DNA from: Afipia sp. | Lineage (GTDB): Bacteria; Pseudomonadota; Alphaproteobacteria; Rhizobiales; Xanthobacteraceae | Reading direction: 5' to 3' | Length of the DNA stretch: 64,000 nucleotides | Assembly: GCA_016201045.1 (NCBI GenBank) | Contig: JACQDM010000005.1 | Coordinates: 124,001 to 188,000 of the forward strand | In this document: one piece after another, positions 56,503-64,000 of the stretch | How the letters are laid out: every line of letters begins with the position of its first letter | How positions within the stretch are numbered: the stretch's first letter is position 1 | Notes under the pieces: model-generated | Seen by the model: the letters and a program-made list of their open reading frames with translations, nothing else | Told to the model about the DNA's origin: nothing | The model's database searches: none | Made by a program: the position numbers and the translations under genes

Positions 56503-56597
56503 GACGGCCTCCTCAGGCGTTTGAATCGAATGACGCTCGACAACGCGCGGAAACCCGAAAAGTTCGAGGGCGACGCTTTCGCGCCGCCCTCTTGCGA

Positions 56598-56924
56598 TTA
56601 CCAGTAACGGCGGCGCCAATAGCGGCGGCGCCAGTATCTGCGTCTCACGCCCCAGAACCGGCGGCGGTGCCAGCTGCGGCGATAACCCCAGAAGCGGCGG
56701 CGGCGATAGCCCCAGTGCCTGCGGCGGCCCCAGCGCACGTCCTCGACATGCGCCGCGTCGAGATCGTGCTGGTCGGCCAGCGCCGGTTGAGCGCCTTCCT
56801 TCGGATGCGGCGCGTCGTCGATCAGATTTTGCGGGGCCAAAGGCGCGGCTTTGGCGGCGGCGGCGAATGCGGCGGTGCCGATTGCGACACCGAAGGCAGC
56901 TTTCAGGAATTCCCGGCGTTCCAT
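56598..56924 (-). CDS. Tat-exported Arg/Trp/Tyr-rich protein
   Basis: A 108-residue protein that begins MERREFLKAAFGVAIGTAAF, a twin-arginine signal (R-R-E-F-L-K) with cleavage after AKAA. The mature part has an acidic stretch, then about 45 residues made of repeated RRRFW, RRRYW and RRYW units. This tail is highly basic and aromatic. GGAGGA precedes the ATG. Function unknown; binding to nucleic acid, lipid A or glycan is possible for such a tail. Confidence 0.72.
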   Translation of the reverse strand: MERREFLKAAFGVAIGTAAFAAAAKAAPLAPQNLIDDAPHPKEGAQPALADQHDLDAAHVEDVRWGRRRHWGYRRRRFWGYRRSWHRRRFWGVRRRYWRRRYWRRRYW

Positions 56925-57015
56925 GCTCTCTCCTCCGTTCCGGCTGACGTGTCTTTTGATGACGCGCCAGCCTGTCGCAGGTTGCATGAACGCAAACTGA
57001 ATTCGCCGTTCAGCT

Positions 57016-57450
57016 TCACTGCTGTTGTTTCATCTTCTGCATTTCCTTCAGCATCTCGATCGACTGCTGTTGCATCTTCTTGATCAGCGCGTCGGAGTCC
57101 TCGTCGTCCGCCTTTTCCCTGGCCTTCTGCTCCTCAGGCGAGATCGGCGTGCCTTCCGGATCGCGGCAGTTCACTTCCTGCGCCTTGATGCCGGTCCACG
57201 GCGCGCCGTCGGCGCTCTCGGTGCACATCACGAGGTCCTTGGAGCCGGGCGGCACCACCTTGACGCAGACGACGGTGCCGATGCCGCTTTTGATCGCCAT
57301 GTTGCAGTTGACCTCGCACTGCATGGCTTTCGGCCCGGCATTCGTAAAGGCGACAGTGACGACGCCCTTGTCGAACTTGCAGGTTGCGGTCGCGTCCGCA
57401 AACGCAGGCGTTGCGGCCATCAAAAAAATCATCGCAAAAATTCGGCGCAT
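57016..57450 (-). CDS. small secreted cysteine-containing protein
   Basis: A 144-residue protein with a signal peptide (MRRIFAMIFLMAATPAFA) followed by a beta-rich domain with six cysteines (ATCKFDKG, MQCEVNCNMA, TVVCVKV, VMCTES, EVNCRDPEG) and a charged, Gln/Met-rich helical tail (about 100-144). AAAGGA precedes the ATG. Function unknown. It follows the hydrolase gene on the same strand by 25 bp. Confidence 0.7.
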   Translation of the reverse strand: MRRIFAMIFLMAATPAFADATATCKFDKGVVTVAFTNAGPKAMQCEVNCNMAIKSGIGTVVCVKVVPPGSKDLVMCTESADGAPWTGIKAQEVNCRDPEGTPISPEEQKAREKADDEDSDALIKKMQQQSIEMLKEMQKMKQQQ

Positions 57451-57475
57451 GAAAATTCCTTTCTTGAAAATGAAA

Positions 57476-58174
57476 TCAGCGAAACGAAGCGGCCAGCGAC
57501 ACGACCTGTCCATCCAGCCCCGCGAATCCATGATGCCCTGCCGCCTGACAGGGATCGCCCACTTCTGGACCGCCGCTCAGCCATTGGACGCGCGCGCGGC
57601 CGCCGGCCCATTTGATGAACGGATCGACGCCGGCGGGCTGGGTGAATTTGCAGCCGTCCTCGCGGTGATGGATGACGAGCGTGCGCGGCAGGCGATCGGG
57701 CGAGCCGAGGATCGACATCACGCTCGCCTGCCCGCCGGATTCCGGTGATAGAAATCCCGATGTCAAAACCAGCGCGTCGGGCTTCGCGCCTGCCGCGATC
57801 CCCTCGGCCGCGCGTTGCGTGCCGCGGCTGGTGCCGATCACGACCACCGGCCGCTTGATCTTGGCCATGTAATCGACGGCGGCAGACAAATTGACACCCG
57901 CATCGACGACAAGCACGGCAAGACCGGCGGATACGTAACGTGCGCGGGTGCGAATGAGCTGATTGCCCATCAGCGAGAGGATCTCGCCGTCGGAAGCGAC
58001 GTTGATCCGGCCGTCGCCGCCCGCCATCAGGATCACGCTCCAGCGCGGCGACGCAGGCTTGATGAGCGCGGCGCGCGATCCGCCGACATCCACAGCCTCG
58101 CCCGCGAAGGCGAACTGGCTTGCGCAAATCAGCATTGTAATGCCGCAGATCGCGGCGCGAAGGCGGATTGTCAT
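57476..58174 (-). CDS. secreted alpha/beta hydrolase-like protein
   Basis: A 232-residue exported protein with signal peptide (about 1-24), the nucleophile elbow VVIGTSRGTQ (Ser116) and a candidate catalytic histidine in VIHHREDGC or AGHHGFAG. The length is short for a hydrolase, and the substrate is unknown. GGGAGA lies before the ATG. It is followed by the cysteine-rich secreted protein and preceded by a membrane protein gene on the same strand. Confidence 0.75.
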   Translation of the reverse strand: MTIRLRAAICGITMLICASQFAFAGEAVDVGGSRAALIKPASPRWSVILMAGGDGRINVASDGEILSLMGNQLIRTRARYVSAGLAVLVVDAGVNLSAAVDYMAKIKRPVVVIGTSRGTQRAAEGIAAGAKPDALVLTSGFLSPESGGQASVMSILGSPDRLPRTLVIHHREDGCKFTQPAGVDPFIKWAGGRARVQWLSGGPEVGDPCQAAGHHGFAGLDGQVVSLAASFR

Positions 58175-58250
58175 TCGGTTCTCCCGGCTGACCGGATTCA
58201 GATGCCCGGCGTATGAGGATTTTGTCGCGGGAGGTTCCGGCGAGTTCAAT

Positions 58251-58622
58251 TCACTTTTTTCTGAAACCGAAGTGCCAGAAGCCGAAGGCGAGCAGCGCGT
58301 GGATCACGACCGTGCCCCATGCGGTGGCGTTGGCGAGGCCGGACGTGATGCCCATGATGATTGGTACGGCGGAGATCACATAGTAGATGCAGCCGGCGCG
58401 CAGCACCGCCGTTTTGGCGTCGCTCGCAGGCAGGCTTCGCACCCAGAAGAAAATCAGCGCCATGAAGATGAGGGCCGCGCCGAGAATGCGCGCGAGCATC
58501 GTGCCCGCCGGATTGAGCACGACGCCCATCGGCGCGACCGTCATATCGGGGACGAGCAGAAAGCCAACGCCGAAGACGGCTTCGTTGAGGGCGGCGAGGA
58601 GGAGAAAAAGTGGAAGAGGCAT
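58251..58622 (-). CDS. four-helix membrane protein of unknown function
   Basis: A 123-residue protein with four membrane segments (about 3-24, 42-62, 75-92, 98-117). The spacing and the start PLPLFLLLAALNEAVFGVGF resemble small integral membrane proteins of the DUF4345/DoxX size class, but I cannot assign a family. GGA lies before the ATG. It ends 76 bp before the hydrolase start. Confidence 0.65.
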   Translation of the reverse strand: MPLPLFLLLAALNEAVFGVGFLLVPDMTVAPMGVVLNPAGTMLARILGAALIFMALIFFWVRSLPASDAKTAVLRAGCIYYVISAVPIIMGITSGLANATAWGTVVIHALLAFGFWHFGFRKK

Positions 58623-58846
58623 GGAAAGGTCCTGTCAAATCGGTTGGAGGATCGACAACAGTTCAACGTCGACAGCGAAACATACGGAGCCGGAAACCAC
58701 ACGATTCAAAGCGTGGCCGTCGGCGGCCGTCCGCGCTGTCACAATAATGTCGTTGAAGGTATCCCGATGTTGCATTTGGGTTACAGCCCCGGCCGCCTGA
58801 GTCAGTCTAGGATTTTCAGGATTCCAAGCCTTTTGAGACTTATTTT

Positions 58847-59881
58847 ATGCGGCGTTTTCGTATTGCGGCAATGGTTCTGGCGGGGTGTGTGACGGCGGCA
58901 AACGCCGATCCGCTGGCGTTATCCCTGTTCAATCCCGCGCCGATGACGGCAAACGCCACGTTCTACTTCACCACGAGCGTCGGCGCGATCGCCCAGCAAT
59001 TGCCGACATTCACGACGCCCTACACCACCTCCGGGCGGCCGCTGTTTTCATCCGACGCCACGGTCACCGGACCCGCCGGATCCTTCACCGTCGGCCGGAT
59101 GGTCGACATGCCGCTGCCGGGCAGGAATACGCGGATCGAATTCACCCTGAGCGGCTTCACGGCTGACACCACGATCATCGGCGGCCAAGGCTTCAACGGG
59201 GGCACAACCCTCTATTCCATCGCAGGCACTAACACTTCAGGTTGCGGCGGCTGCGACGGGACCACGACGGTCCGCTACGGATACAACGAGATCGGCGGCA
59301 CGCTGGCCCTGAAAACGGACCTGATGATCGCGCCGCTCTGGACGCTGACGCCCTCCGCCGGACTGCTTCTGTCGCGCAGTAACCTCAACTACGAGTCGCA
59401 TACGCCGTTCTACTACAATGCGCCGGGCTTCACGCCGCCCGCCGCGGTCAACGAAACACTGACCACATGGCGTACCGGCGCCGAACTCGGGCTCAACCTC
59501 GGATATCAGGCGACCCCCGCCCTGAAACTAAATGCCGCTTTCTCCGCGGCGCTCTATTCGATGAGCACGGACTTCGACGGCAAGGATTGTTTCAGCGGCA
59601 ACCAATCGTCGGCGCTGCCGTGTAACGGCTCGATCTTCGCAACCGTCGTCACCCAGAGCGACACCCGTTTCGGTTCGCGCGAACGCCTCTTGCTCTCGGC
59701 AATCTACGACATCGGCTGGAGCCGCCTGTCGATCATGGGCTTCTCGTCGTGGGACGATGCGATGCCGGGCGTCGTGAACCCGACAACGGGGGGCGTTCCG
59801 GCACAGATCAAATACGAAGCGCGATCGAGCTATGGCGGTGCCGCTGCGTTCACCATGCCGCTCGACCGATTCACGCGATAG
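58847..59881 (+). CDS. outer-membrane beta-barrel-like secreted protein
   Basis: A 344-residue protein with signal peptide (about 1-20). The mature part alternates polar and hydrophobic residues as in a beta barrel, for example IGGTLALKTDLMIAPLWTL, TWRTGAELGLNLGYQATPAL and ERLLLSAIYDIGWSRLSIMG. It contains a Cys loop (SGCGGCDG). The end, PLDRFTR, does not show a typical terminal Phe barrel signal. Assigned as barrel-like by pattern only. The gene ends 15 bp before the left copy of the pccB-end repeat. Confidence 0.65.
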   Translation: MRRFRIAAMVLAGCVTAANADPLALSLFNPAPMTANATFYFTTSVGAIAQQLPTFTTPYTTSGRPLFSSDATVTGPAGSFTVGRMVDMPLPGRNTRIEFTLSGFTADTTIIGGQGFNGGTTLYSIAGTNTSGCGGCDGTTTVRYGYNEIGGTLALKTDLMIAPLWTLTPSAGLLLSRSNLNYESHTPFYYNAPGFTPPAAVNETLTTWRTGAELGLNLGYQATPALKLNAAFSAALYSMSTDFDGKDCFSGNQSSALPCNGSIFATVVTQSDTRFGSRERLLLSAIYDIGWSRLSIMGFSSWDDAMPGVVNPTTGGVPAQIKYEARSSYGGAAAFTMPLDRFTR

Positions 59882-59896
59882 CGCGAACGCCTCTCC

Positions 59897-59920
59897 TCAC
59901 AACGGAATATTGTCGTGCTT
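59897..59920. repeat. 24-bp direct repeat, left copy (pccB-end sequence)
   Basis: Perfect copy of the last 24 bp of pccB including its stop codon, found again at 61314-61337. The bases on either side differ, so the shared unit is exactly 24 bp apart from chance matches. It marks the left end of the inserted segment. Confidence 0.85.
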
Positions 59921-59933
59921 TTGAGTGAAGAAG

Positions 59934-59962
59934 TGGATCACCGGGACAAGCCCGGTGATGAC
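59934..59962. repeat. palindromic repeat, half copy
   Basis: TGGATCACCGGG-ACAAG-CCCGGTGATGAC forms only the right hairpin of the 86-bp repeat family (see 38491-38576). Confidence 0.75.
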
Positions 59963-60084
59963 GATGGGGTTAGGCCTGAAGCCACATGCAGCGAAGCGAA
60001 ATGCGGGGCGATACCACATTAGCAATCCCAGATTGCACTGCGCCTCAACCGGGCTACGATTGCTCAACTATTGAGGACCGCCGC

Positions 60085-60417
60085 ATGATTATTGCCAGCC
60101 GCGCTTTGCAATTAACGACCGCTACGGGAGCAACACCCTTATCCATCAACATCTTCCTGCCTGTGCAGGAAGACGGATGTTCGATGTGCCATTACGAAAT
60201 CAATTGGCCTGACAAGCCTTGGAAAAGTGCCGCGGGTGGGATTGATTCTATTCAAGCGATTCATTGTGCGATGGAGAAAATTGGCATTGAGCTATACGCA
60301 AGCGCAGCAAACAAATCTGGCCTGCTGACATGGAGTTCTGACTGGAAAGGCTTTGGTTTTCCCGTTCCATATAATGCTAGAGATATGCTGGTTGGCGATG
60401 ACGCGAAGTTCTTTTGA
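60085..60417 (+). CDS. DUF6968-like protein
   Basis: A 110-residue protein from ATG 60085 (GAGGA about 8 nt upstream). It shows the pattern IASRALQLTT, INIFLPVQED, then CHYEINW and GGIDSIQAIHCAMEKIGIEL, which I associate with DUF6968, a family of small proteins of unknown role. Codon use and GC are lower than in neighbouring genes. It lies inside the candidate mini-island. Confidence 0.65.
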   Translation: MIIASRALQLTTATGATPLSINIFLPVQEDGCSMCHYEINWPDKPWKSAAGGIDSIQAIHCAMEKIGIELYASAANKSGLLTWSSDWKGFGFPVPYNARDMLVGDDAKFF

Positions 60418-60448
60418 AATGTGAATTCATAATTTTTGGGGTTAGTGG

Positions 60449-60691
60449 ATGGAAGTTGACCTAGCGCGACATATCGCCCGCTGTGTTTTCCTAAGCTCCC
60501 GCCAACTTAGTGAACTAATCCCGATTTTGAAAGATAATTGCAGCGCGGATGAATATCAGCAATTTACCAAAGGCATTGCGACCGTCATCGCGCATATGAA
60601 CCTCGAACTCATGAACAAGATCTGCGCCGAACATCCGCAGGTTGAAAAAGAGATCGAAGCCGATATGGCGAAGTACGGTCGATTTCTTTGA
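60449..60691 (+). CDS. small helical protein of unknown function
   Basis: An 80-residue, mainly helical protein (VDLARHIARCVFLSSRQLSE, then NLELMNKICAEHPQVEKEIE). GGGG lies 7 nt before the ATG. It follows the DUF6968-like gene after 31 bp, so the two may form an operon. No function recognised. Confidence 0.6.
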   Translation: MEVDLARHIARCVFLSSRQLSELIPILKDNCSADEYQQFTKGIATVIAHMNLELMNKICAEHPQVEKEIEADMAKYGRFL

Positions 60692-60702
60692 CGCCCGATG
60701 TC

Positions 60703-60788
60703 GTCATGGCCGGGCTTGACCCGGTCATCCACGATTTTCTTTCTGACCGCAAACAAGACATGGATCACCGCGACAAGCGCGGTGATGA
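60703..60788. repeat. 86-bp intergenic palindromic repeat, copy 2
   Basis: Same length and ends (GTCAT ... ATGAC) as the copy at 38491-38576, with left hairpin ATGGCCGGG-CTTGA-CCCGGTCAT and right hairpin ATCACCGCG-ACAAG-CGCGGTGAT. Compensating changes in the right stem (CGCG with CGCG) keep the pairing, which suggests the structure is selected. Confidence 0.85.
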
Positions 60789-60803
60789 CAAGCAGCGATG
60801 GCT

Positions 60804-61307
60804 CTATGTTAGCAAGCTATTCCAAGCGTCCCTGTATTCATCCAACCAGCCGGGACCGTATTTTTCAATCAGACCGCGATTTGTGTAGTCGCCTCTAAAA
60901 TTACGTTTGGCTGTATCCTTCCGAGTACCCGGACTCTGGGACAGATAAGCCTGATGAGATTCACGTAAAGCATTTGCCACTACTTCGCTCGGAACAATCC
61001 AAGACACAGGTTCGCGCGATTGATCGGCAGCGTCAAACTCGAGAAAACAGTAGTAAAGAAGAGGATCGATTACAGTCTCGTGCCTACGCGACATTGTCCA
61101 GTTTTTGTAGCGATCACGTGACTTAACTTGAAGGTCGAAGACGCGACCGCCCGCGCCATCGCTGATGACGATATCGACATTTTTGGCATTTCGTGAAGTG
61201 CGATAAGCATTAAGTCCAAGTTTCTGCAACTTGGTGAGCGCCCATAGTTCCCCCTTTTCGCCTAGCGCGACTCGGCGGGCTTGCCTAACTCTGCTATCGA
61301 GTGTCAT
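60804..61307 (-). CDS. PD-(D/E)XK-like nuclease-fold protein
   Basis: A 167-residue soluble protein. Residues 16-65 fit a restriction-endonuclease-like core: GEKGELWALTKLQKLG (Glu17/Glu20), then NAKNVDIVISD (Asp45) and VFDLQVKSRDR (Gln60-x-Lys62, the (E/Q)xK motif). The rest is charged and Tyr/Trp rich. It starts 6 nt after the pccB stop codon on the same strand, so it could be expressed from the pccB transcript. Its lower GC and position within the direct repeats suggest it was acquired. A defence role is possible but not shown. Confidence 0.65.
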   Translation of the reverse strand: MTLDSRVRQARRVALGEKGELWALTKLQKLGLNAYRTSRNAKNVDIVISDGAGGRVFDLQVKSRDRYKNWTMSRRHETVIDPLLYYCFLEFDAADQSREPVSWIVPSEVVANALRESHQAYLSQSPGTRKDTAKRNFRGDYTNRGLIEKYGPGWLDEYRDAWNSLLT

Positions 61308-61313
61308 CACACT

Positions 61314-61337
61314 TCACAACGGAATATTGTCGTGCTT
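61314..61337. repeat. 24-bp direct repeat, right copy (end of pccB)
   Basis: These are the last 24 bp of pccB, coding for KHDNIPL and the TGA stop. The same sequence is at 59897-59920, beyond the inserted segment. Confidence 0.85.
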
Positions 61338-62846
61338 CTTCATCGGGGCGTCGACGTGCTTGTCTTTGAGCATCGCCAGCGCACGCGCGATGCGCTTGCG
61401 CGTTGAGTGCGGCATGATGACGTCGTCGATATAGCCGCGCTCGGCGGCGATGAACGGCGACAGGAAACGATCCTCATATTCCTTGGTACGCGCGGCGATC
61501 TTTTCAGCGTCGCCGATGTCGCTGCGGAAAATGATTTCCACAGCGCCCTTCGCGCCCATGACCGCGATCTGCGCCGTCGGCCACGCATAGTTCATGTCCG
61601 CACCGATTTCCTTCGAGGCCATCACGTCGAAGGCACCGCCGTAGGCCTTGCGCGTGATGACCGTCACCAGCGGCACGGTGCATTGCGAGTATGCGAACAG
61701 CAGTTTCGCGCCGTGCTTGATGAGGCCTCCGTATTCCTGCGCGGTGCCCGGCAGGAAACCCGGCACATCGACAAACGTAACAATCGGAATATTGAAGGCG
61801 TCGCAGAACCGCACGAAGCGCGCGGCCTTTCTCGAAGCGTCGCTGTCGAGCACGCCCGCCAGCACCATCGGCTGGTTGGCGACGAAGCCCACCGTCTTGC
61901 CCGCAATGCGCCCAAAACCCGTGACGATGTTCTTCGCGAATGTCCCGGCGAGTTCGAAGAAATCGCCCTCGTCTACGACCTTGTGGATCAGTTCTTTAAT
62001 GTCATAGGGCTGGTTCGGGTTGGCCGGGATCAGCGTGTCGAGCGAATTGTCCACGCGCTCGATGTCGTCGAAGCTCGGCCATTCCGGCACACCCTCGGTG
62101 TTGTTGGCCGGGAGGAAGTCGATCAGGCGGCGCATCTGCAGCAGCGTCTCGACATCGTTCTCGAACGCGCCGTCGGCGATGGAGGATTTCGTCGCGTGAA
62201 CCGACGCACCGCCGAGTTCTTCCGCCGTCACCACTTCGTTGGTCACGGTCTTCACCACGTCCGGTCCGGTGACGAACATGTAGCTCGTGTTCTTCACCAT
62301 GAAGATAAAATCGGTCATCGCCGGCGAATACACGTCGCCGCCCGCGCACGGCCCCATGATGACGCTGATCTGCGGAATGACGCCCGAGGCCTGCACGTTA
62401 CGGCGGAACACATAGGAGTAACCGGCCAGCGCCGCGACGCCTTCCTGAATGCGCGCGCCGCCTGCGTCATAGAGACCGATGATCGGCGCCCGCGCCTTCA
62501 GCGCCATGTCCTGCAGTTTGGTGATTTTCAGCGCGTGCGTCTCCGACAGCGAACCGCCGAACACGGTGAAGTCCTTCGCGAACACAAAGGTGGTTCGTCC
62601 GTTGACGGTGCCCCACCCGGTCACGACGCCGTCGCCCGGCACCTTGTTCTTCTCCATGCCGAATTCGACCGAGCGATGCTCGACGAACATGTCGAATTCC
62701 TCGAACGAGCCTTTATCCAGCAGCAGTTCGATGCGCTCTCGCGCCGTCAGCTTGCCGCGCGCGTGCTGCGCCTCGATGCGCTTGTCGCCGCCGCCTTTCT
62801 TGGCGCCCGCGCGGCGTTCGTCGAGGGATTCGAGAATGGTCTTCAT
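61314..62846 (-). CDS. pccB: propionyl-CoA carboxylase carboxyltransferase (beta) subunit
   Basis: The 510-residue beta subunit transfers CO2 from biotin to propionyl-CoA. It contains both crotonase-fold halves: [55 protein letters not shown] and, in the second half, [21 protein letters not shown] and [20 protein letters not shown]. The ATG at 62846 gives normal length. It is intact, whereas the partner pccA 31 kb away carries an amber codon. Its 3' end is duplicated 1.4 kb downstream. Confidence 0.96.
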   Translation of the reverse strand: MKTILESLDERRAGAKKGGGDKRIEAQHARGKLTARERIELLLDKGSFEEFDMFVEHRSVEFGMEKNKVPGDGVVTGWGTVNGRTTFVFAKDFTVFGGSLSETHALKITKLQDMALKARAPIIGLYDAGGARIQEGVAALAGYSYVFRRNVQASGVIPQISVIMGPCAGGDVYSPAMTDFIFMVKNTSYMFVTGPDVVKTVTNEVVTAEELGGASVHATKSSIADGAFENDVETLLQMRRLIDFLPANNTEGVPEWPSFDDIERVDNSLDTLIPANPNQPYDIKELIHKVVDEGDFFELAGTFAKNIVTGFGRIAGKTVGFVANQPMVLAGVLDSDASRKAARFVRFCDAFNIPIVTFVDVPGFLPGTAQEYGGLIKHGAKLLFAYSQCTVPLVTVITRKAYGGAFDVMASKEIGADMNYAWPTAQIAVMGAKGAVEIIFRSDIGDAEKIAARTKEYEDRFLSPFIAAERGYIDDVIMPHSTRKRIARALAMLKDKHVDAPMKKHDNIPL

Positions 62847-62968
62847 GGGCAGCCCCGGCTCGCAATTCGATGTCGGCGGGCTTTGTAGCACGCTGGTTTG
62901 GCTTACGAAAACAGCCCCACGAAGCCGCCGGGGCGTGGTAAACTGCGCTTTTTGGGAGATTTCGCGCC

Positions 62969-63400
62969 ATGCAGGAAAACCCTTACCCCGAAACGGCGGG
63001 CACCGTGACCGGCGGCGTGCGCGTGCTGTTGCGGCTGGAAGGGCTTGCGGTTCTGTTGATCGCGGCCGCCATCTATTCAGAGACTCATCTGTCGTGGCTG
63101 GCCTTCGCCATCCTGTTCTTTGCACCGGACCTGAGTTTTCTCGGATATCTCGCCGGACCGCGCATTGGAGCGACGGCCTACAACATCGCGCATAATTTGT
63201 TTTTTCCGATCGCGATCCTGATCGTCAGCTATTTCCTGGAAGCCAACTACATCGTCCTTGCGGTGACGCTGACCTGGGTCGCGCATATCGGTTTCGACCG
63301 CGCGCTCGGCTACGGGCTGAAATACGAAGCCGGGTTCGGCTTCACCCATCTCGGCCTGATCGGCAAGGCGAAGCGGCCGCCGGAACTGGACCTGTCGTAG
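62969..63400 (+). CDS. DUF4260 family membrane protein
   Basis: A 143-residue protein with about four membrane segments and DUF4260 marks: [50 protein letters not shown] and [28 protein letters not shown] precedes the ATG. Function unknown. It diverges from pccB. Confidence 0.9.
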   Translation: MQENPYPETAGTVTGGVRVLLRLEGLAVLLIAAAIYSETHLSWLAFAILFFAPDLSFLGYLAGPRIGATAYNIAHNLFFPIAILIVSYFLEANYIVLAVTLTWVAHIGFDRALGYGLKYEAGFGFTHLGLIGKAKRPPELDLS

Positions 63401-63406
63401 GCTGTT

Positions 63407-63778
63407 TTATCGCGGCGGGCGGCTCGGCACGAAGTAGCTCGACTTGTGCACCACCTTGCCGTCGCGCGTGGTGATGACGTCGACAAGCTCCATCGTCACC
63501 TTCTCGCCGTCGGGCTTGGTCGCGGTGAGAATGGATTCCGAGACGAAATGATCGTCGCTGCCGTAGAGTGCTGTGCCCTCGAAATGCAGCCCCGGCAAGC
63601 CGGACATATCCTTGGCGAACTGCTCGGCGACCGACTCCTTGCCCTTGTAAACCTTGGGAATGCCGTGGCGCTGGTAGGACGTGTCGTCGTTATGCATCGC
63701 CATGATGGCCGGAACGTCGTGGGCGTTCCAAGCCGCGTTATAGCGCGTGGCAAACTCGCGGAAAGATTCTTTCGGCAT
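63407..63778 (-). CDS. SnoaL/NTF2-like protein
   Basis: A 123-residue protein with the cone-shaped NTF2-like fold pattern: FATRYNAAWNAHDVPAIMAM, KGKESVAEQFAKDMSGLPGL, and TMELVDVITTRDGKVVHKSSYF. Such proteins are small enzymes or binding proteins; the ligand is unknown. The ATG at 63778 has GGGGAG upstream. It ends 6 bp from the convergent DUF4260 gene. Confidence 0.85.
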   Translation of the reverse strand: MPKESFREFATRYNAAWNAHDVPAIMAMHNDDTSYQRHGIPKVYKGKESVAEQFAKDMSGLPGLHFEGTALYGSDDHFVSESILTATKPDGEKVTMELVDVITTRDGKVVHKSSYFVPSRPPR

Positions 63779-63828
63779 TTTCACTCCCCGGACTTTTGTT
63801 GGAGCGAAGCCTAGCGAAAAAACGCGGT

Positions 63829-64000
63829 CTAGCGCAATCGCCCTGATAGCCGCATCACGAAAATCAGCACTTCGGCGACCGCTTTATAAAGCTCGGCGGG
63901 GATCTCGTCGCCAAGCTCGACGTTCGACAGCGCGCCCGCGAGCACTTCGTTTTCCTGAATCGGAATGTCGTGCTCTTTGGCGATCTCGACGATCTTCTGG
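63829..64000 (-). CDS. FlhB/EscU C-terminal-domain-like protein, partial
   Basis: The last 56 codons of a gene that continues beyond the window. The visible end, [40 protein letters not shown] and [10 protein letters not shown], matches the cytoplasmic C-terminal domain of FlhB after the NPTH cleavage site. In related genomes this occurs as a short free-standing FlhB-like protein beside a FliK-like gene; full FlhB cannot be excluded here. Confidence 0.8.
   Translation of the reverse strand, partial: QKIVEIAKEHDIPIQENEVLAGALSNVELGDEIPAELYKAVAEVLIFVMRLSGRLR

Larger units (their letters stand above)
59921..61313. mobile_element. candidate 1.4-kb mini-island at the pccB 3' end
   Basis: A segment bracketed by the 24-bp direct repeat, with visibly lower GC than the flanks over much of its length. 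It holds two small plus-strand genes, one minus-strand nuclease-like gene and one and a half copies of the genomic palindromic repeat. No integrase, transposase or terminal inverted repeat is visible. The repeat and the placement at a gene 3' end resemble site-specific integration of an integrase-less element or the remnant of a larger one. Confidence 0.55.

Noticed and set aside
56598-56740. Short repeated DNA units that might be a CRISPR-like or tandem repeat array
   Set aside because: They are explained by the repeated Arg-Arg-Trp/Tyr codons of the Tat-exported protein; there are no spacers.
61407-62888. A 493-codon open frame on the plus strand
   Set aside because: It is the reverse-strand shadow of pccB with Arg/His-rich low-complexity composition.

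Overview
The window is a GC-rich stretch of chromosome from an alphaproteobacterium. It most resembles the Bradyrhizobium/Rhodopseudomonas/Nitrobacter/Afipia group (Nitrobacteraceae). Signs for this are MipZ in place of MinCDE, a short phasin with a TGC-N3-GCA control region, a clpS-clpA pair, a DUF3551 secreted protein, a fused indolepyruvate ferredoxin oxidoreductase, and a family of 86-bp palindromic intergenic repeats. Coding density is high and most genes are housekeeping, envelope or catabolic genes. There are two tRNA genes (Leu-GAG, Arg-TCG). I see no rRNA, no CRISPR array, no recognisable transposase and no integrase.

Layout. 1-3.1 kb: end of a PilZ-like gene, then clpA and clpS. 3.5-6.4 kb: tandem TadG-like von Willebrand proteins. 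6.5-9.1 kb: phasin and a SPOR-tailed D,D-carboxypeptidase. 9.3-16.6 kb: a J-domain/VWA module, an alpha/beta hydrolase, mipZ, panC and small conserved proteins. 16.7-20.2 kb: GST, DUF599, YdcF, aldo/keto reductase and an HTH regulator. 20.3-27.1 kb: an envelope cluster with an M15 peptidase, a caspase-like protease, two polysaccharide deacetylases and a caspase domain fused to a Bug/TctC solute-binding domain. 27.2-34.4 kb: tRNA-Leu, a FliN-like protein, lipB, acylphosphatase, a propionyl-CoA carboxylase alpha gene broken by one in-frame amber codon, a phosphodiesterase and a 1-Cys peroxiredoxin. 34.5-43.3 kb: chemoreceptor, photolyase, a MerR/Mer-like pair, EamA exporter, glutathione-dependent formaldehyde dehydrogenase with MAPEG, and an AhpD-like protein. 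43.3-45.4 kb: two ClpP-like periplasmic paralogues around tRNA-Arg. 45.4-53.2 kb: a minus-strand acyl-CoA operon (thiolase, DUF35, MaoC, DapA-like, NUDIX) downstream of the fused oxidoreductase. 53.5-59.9 kb: small membrane and secreted proteins. 59.9-61.3 kb: a 1.4-kb AT-richer insert. 61.3-64.0 kb: pccB, small genes and the end of an FlhB-like gene.

Most interesting points. (1) A 24-bp perfect direct repeat, one copy being the last 24 bp of pccB, brackets a 1.4-kb segment with a PD-(D/E)XK-like nuclease and two small genes. It looks like a mini-island inserted at the pccB 3' end. (2) A caspase domain fused in one reading frame to a Bug/TctC receptor, near a second caspase-like protein and two polysaccharide deacetylases. 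(3) pccA is interrupted by a TAG at codon 244 while pccB, 31 kb away, is intact. (4) Two TGC-N3-GCA palindromes frame the phasin promoter and probably mark PhaR control.

Functional assignments rest on reading motifs in the translations; no database search was run. Start codons were chosen by Shine-Dalgarno match, signal peptide position and family length.
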